A stretch of DNA of 64,000 nucleotides from Brienomyrus brachyistius (taxonomy: Eukaryota; Chordata; Actinopteri; Osteoglossiformes; Mormyridae): the NCBI RefSeq assembly GCF_023856365.1, contig NC_064552.1:1171811-1235810 (forward strand). The letters are read 5' to 3'. Below are positions 60,031-64,000 of the stretch, piece after piece; position 1 is the first letter of the stretch, and each line of letters opens with the position of its first letter. The notes under the pieces are model-generated. The model ran no database searches, was not told the DNA's origin, and saw only the letters and a program-made list of their open reading frames with translations. The translations under genes were made by a program, and so were the position numbers.

Positions 60031-61762
60031 CATCACAACATACGAAGCAAGGGGACACCCCTAAGCGTGGGTGGAAGCTCCAGCACCTAGGGGAGACCCA
60101 CACAGCATGGGGAGAGCATACATACTGCACACACACTGCCTCTTTTGGAGATCTTGGTTTCCTTGGCAATAACTACCATTTACCTTAATGTTTTGCAAAC
60201 ATAAAGCTTCCACTTAACAAGTTTCAGCAGGGAATCATCCATCATATCATCCTGGTACTTCTGCAGTCATTCCCAGAGATGGAGGGTGCCTGTGAGTTAC
60301 TTTGCTTTGACTCATCCTACGCGAGTTCTCTGGGATTGAGGTCTGGAGACTGGGCAGTCTGGGCCATTATTTTGAGTCATCCTTCACTTACTGTCTTCAC
60401 TAGATAGTTAAAATTTTGACTCAGTCCATGAAACTAACTTCATGTCCTGTCAACAGACAAGTCCAGGGAATTTAAAGTTTAGATAATGATGATTTCAAGC
60501 TGGTGTATTCAATTTTTTTTGGCTGGTACTGTACAGGTTTGTTGGTGTCTTTTTCAGGCTGCTTGGGTGGAGGTTAACGTGCTGATATTTCCTGTACAGG
60601 GAGATGGGTGTGCAGCTCCAAAGATGCCTCATTACGCCATGCGGCCTACTTCCTGCCTACGGGGCCGCCCTTTCAGTTGCCAAGTCTGCAATGCAGAGGC
60701 AGTCAGGGACGTGCTTTCCACATCCCTACTCCTTGGGGAGAGCACATGGATCGGGCCCTTGGTGACCATGCAGAATATTGATCTGCTTTTCTTCTCGGAT
60801 GGAGGAGGTATTGATCGGCCCTTTACGGGGCACCAGTGAAGTCAGACTTTCTGCAGAGGCCGCTCCAGCGCCAGGGACCACATGTCCAGGGAGGCAGTTT
60901 TTTGTCGTTTGATTTCTGTTTGTTTACTTTCATCTGTCAATTTCCTCCAGTTTGTTTTTGCTCTTTGCTTAGTTAGATTCCCCTGTCATCAGTGATTAGA
61001 TTGATTAGCCTGTCATGAGTTTTATTATAAGATTAAAATGGAATAAATCAGTTGATTCGAATTATTGATGGTTGTGAAGCCTCAGTAGTATTACAGCTCC
61101 ATGCTGCTACGTGCCAGCTGTCCTGTGACATATGTAATGCCTTGCAAACTGTAACTGTCTCACTGGATGAAGGCACTCAATACTGGCATGCCATAGATCA
61201 CTGCCTCACTGCACATGTAAAGTCCAGTCATTGGGGCCAGGTATTACATTAAATTGTTACCTTTAGTTATTTATACTTTTATCTGAAAAGCATAACAAGC
61301 TCCTGGTTTTTGTTACAGGGGAAACGACAGCGAGGTTCCTGGTTTCTGTCATCCGAGACCTGCAGCCTGCTTTGAGTATATAAATTAGCTATGTTCATTT
61401 TACACTAATTTTAGCCCTTCTTAGCATTAATTTCTTGTCCCTGTAGCATTCCATGTACATGTTTCAGTATTGTCTTGTGTTACTCTCAGACTACCCAGGC
61501 ACTTGGTGAAATTCCATGAAGCCAGCCTGAGTGCTGATCTCCATGGCTGTCTGCCTGGGCTGCTAACTTTCATTTAACCAACATGACTATGAAATCTCTG
61601 CACACCAAGAGTCACGAGGTACGTGAAGCTAGGCAGTTACAATTATAATTCACAGAAAGCAGAAATGTAGACAATATTTTCGGTAATATTACTCAAACAC
61701 AGCCTTTCCAGGGGTCAGGGATGGTTCAGTAATATTCAGCTTCCTTTAACAAATTTAAACTC
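60031..61762. other. Unique intergenic sequence
   Basis: No gene or array recognised. An open frame of 117 codons at 60486-60839 has no known domain. Confidence 0.45.
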
Positions 61763-61764
61763 TT

Positions 61765-61797
<33 letters not shown>
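61763..61797. repeat. T9 followed by A26
   Basis: A homopolymer switch, TTTTTTTTT then 26 A. I see no retroposon body next to it that would make this a poly-A tail. Confidence 0.9.
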
Positions 61798-61849
61798 CAG
61801 CAAACTGATTTGGGGCAGCATGATTCCACTTATGTTTTTAGCATCTCAT

Positions 61850-62410
61850 GGTTGACTGGTACTGTCCATGGTAGCAACAGAATGCTTCTGCTTTAGCTTT
61901 TAGCTTCTTGTGCTTGGCGTGACCGTCCATGATAGAAACAACATATTTATGCTTTAGCATTTAGCTTCTCGTGGTTCGCATGACCGTCCATGATAGCGAC
62001 AGCATGTTTATGCTTTAGCTTTTAGGTTCTCGTGGTTGCCGTGACCGTCCATGATAGAAACAACATATTTATGCTTTAGCATTTAGCTTCTCGTGGTTCG
62101 CATGACCGTCCATGATAGCGACAGCATGTTTATGCTTTAGCTTTTAGCTTCTCATGGTTCGCATGACCGTCCATGATAGAAACAACATATTTATGCTTTA
62201 GCTTTTAGCTTCTCGTGGTTCGCATGACCGTCCATGATAGCGACAGCATGTTTATGCTTTAGCTTTTAGCTTCTCGTGGTTCGCATGACCGTCCATGATA
62301 GCGACAGCATGTTTATGCTTTAGCTTTTAGCTTCTCGTGGTTCGCATGACCGTCCATGATAGCAACAGCATTCTCCTACTTTAGCTTTTTCTCATAGTTG
62401 GTATGACCTC
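61850..62410. repeat. 61-bp minisatellite, about 9 copies, partly dimeric
   Basis: Units contain ttcgcatgaccgtccatgat and tgctttagcttttagcttct. In the left part gaaacaacatatt and gcgacagcatgtt forms alternate, giving a 122-base dimer; the right part is the second form only. Confidence 0.93.
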
Positions 62411-63339
62411 CCATGATAGTTGTCTGTATTGGAGTTACATGTGCTTTTCTCTGCCTGTGTTTATACCACAGCAGGGTTTCACTTTTGTGACTGTTTGAGA
62501 TTTACTTGTTGTGTGTTAGCGAGATGCCTGTTGCAATCGCTTTTTTTGTTAGCATCACTCTTTTCCTATCAGCTTAGGCACGGCACTGGCAGGCAGCTGG
62601 CGGAGGCTCGATGGACTCATTCAGCCCAACCAATTTGCCCTTGTTATCCATGAAAGTGCTGCTTGTTTGACAGGAGATTAGCCAGCGAGTGTGGGAGCAG
62701 CTTGGTGGCAAACAGCACAGGGCATGCTCCACTTCCTCTCTCGGCCTCAAGGCCACTGCCACATGACTTATTTAAAGCTCTGTGGCTCAATGCCCCCCTG
62801 CCCCCCACCCTGTGGTTACTAATTAACTCAGGTCCCCCAACTGGAGAAGTGGGTGAGGTAATGAAGCTAATCATTAAAGGATAAGCATGAATACAAAAGA
62901 GTTAGCAAGTGTAAGATAGCAGCATTAATTATACTTATGGCAATACAGGCTACACACACCTTGTGTATGATGATTTCCTATATGCAGGCTTAGAGTGTGA
63001 TCAAGCTCTGATTGTAGCAAGGGCTCGGTAATAATGCTGCTCTGGAGTCAGCAGATCTCCGTGTGGGTGTACAGAGGCCGGCCCATTATTCCTCCTGTGT
63101 CGATGCCATGGCTTCCACCTCAGAAGAGCACACAGAGGATAACATGAATGATGCCCTTTTCAACAATCTCATCTCCTCACTCTGAGCTAAACCAGCTAGA
63201 TATGTCTTCATGTTATGGAGCCTTCAAGAAGGTGTTTCCTCCAGGCATGGGGCAGAGCAGTAGGGCTGCTCAGATTGAATGCTGCAAAGATGACAAGGGA
63301 AAGTTAAAGCTGACTAGTGGAATGCGATGTGAGATGGGG
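62411..63339. other. Unique intergenic sequence
   Basis: No gene or array recognised. Confidence 0.45.
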
Positions 63340-63850
63340 GGCTAATGAGAGCAATGAGATAACAAGATGGGGCTAACGGCAGAAAGCTAAAGATAACGGG
63401 ATGGGCCTAATGAGAGAAAGCTAAAGATGGCAGGCTAGGGCTAACGGGAGAAAGCTAAAGATGGCGGGATGTATCTAACGGGAGAAAGCTAAAGATGGCA
63501 GGATGTAGCTAATGGGAGAAAGCTAAAGATGCCGGGATGTAGCTAACGGGAGAAAGCTAAAGATAACGGGATGGGCCTAATGAGAGAAAGCTAAAGATGG
63601 CAGGCTAGGGCTAACGGGAGAAAGCTAAAGATAATGGGATGGAGCTAACGGGAGAAAGCTAAAGATAATGGGTTAGGACTAAATGGAAAAAGCTAAAGGT
63701 AACAAGATAGGACTAGCTAACAAGCTAAAGATAAGTGGAGAAAGCTATTGATAATGGGATGGGGGCTAAGAGGGCGGGACTAACTAAAATAAGCTAAAGA
63801 TAATGGGATGTGGCTAACGGGATGCAGCTAACAAGATGTGGCTCATTGGA
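63340..63850. repeat. 34-bp minisatellite, about 14 copies
   Basis: Units contain aacgggagaaagctaaagat and ggcgggatg, with taatgagag and aacgggatgg variants. The right end decays. Confidence 0.9.
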
Positions 63851-64000
63851 CCTGTCTAAAGGGACGAGACTAGCGCAGTGATTCTGAAACACGTTCCTGG
63901 AGGACCCCCTGTCAGAATATTTTTATTCCAAACCTACCTTAATCAGGCTCAGATGGTCCTTAATAGGCCAATAATGAATGTGGTATGTTGAAAACTGTGT
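63851..64000. other. Possible interspersed repeat at the window edge
   Basis: The stretch gttcctggaggaccccctgt, then ttattccaaacctaccttaa, resembles a very common fish interspersed repeat (an old DNA-transposon relic), but it is cut by the window and the family is not certain. Confidence 0.35.

Noticed and set aside
60486..60839. 117-residue frame
   Set aside because: No recognised domain, no splice pattern, and a composition not clearly different from chance in unique DNA.

Overview
This window looks like nuclear DNA from a ray-finned fish. The evidence is one intron-split vertebrate gene, gfra1 (the GDNF family receptor alpha-1), several tRNA-derived SINEs with a GGATGGA-type tail or a V-SINE-like tail, Tc1, Tigger and hAT DNA transposon remains, and very many tandem repeats. 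There are no operons, ribosome binding sites or bacterial genes. I cannot name the species.

The only gene I can firmly support is gfra1 on the minus strand. Its first three coding exons are at 9228-9189 (start codon and signal peptide), 8636-8334 (cysteine-rich domain 1) and 5413-5330. All junctions are phase 1 with GT/AG borders. The rest of the gene lies left of base 1, so bases 1-5329 are gfra1 intron and everything right of 9228 is 5' UTR, promoter or upstream DNA. CpG-rich stretches at about 9300-9770 and 10500-10640 are the best promoter or non-coding first-exon candidates. Bases 7150-12700 are almost free of repeats, unlike the rest of the window.

The remainder, 12.7-64 kb, is intergenic or regulatory as far as I can see. 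It is dominated by about 35 unrelated tandem arrays with units of 24 to 79 bp, roughly 18-19 kb or nearly 30 percent of the window by my hand count. The largest is a 79-bp repeat present about 46 times (13024-16650), each unit carrying a CCAAT box and a palindromic E-box pair. Between arrays are a full-length SINE (17940-18290), other SINE pieces, a ~1.5-kb foldback hAT-like element with a smaller element nested in one arm (35099-36597), a Tigger/pogo-like fossil inserted into a minisatellite (43577-44241), a dead Tc1-like transposase (50731-51860) and a 145-bp hAT-type miniature element inserted into another minisatellite (57237-57381).

Limits: repeat periods, copy numbers and inverted repeats were worked out by eye. 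Arrays have long open frames in several reading frames only because of repetition or composition and are not reported as genes. No bacterial-type defence or other novel gene system is visible; the notable biology is repeat architecture around and inside gfra1.
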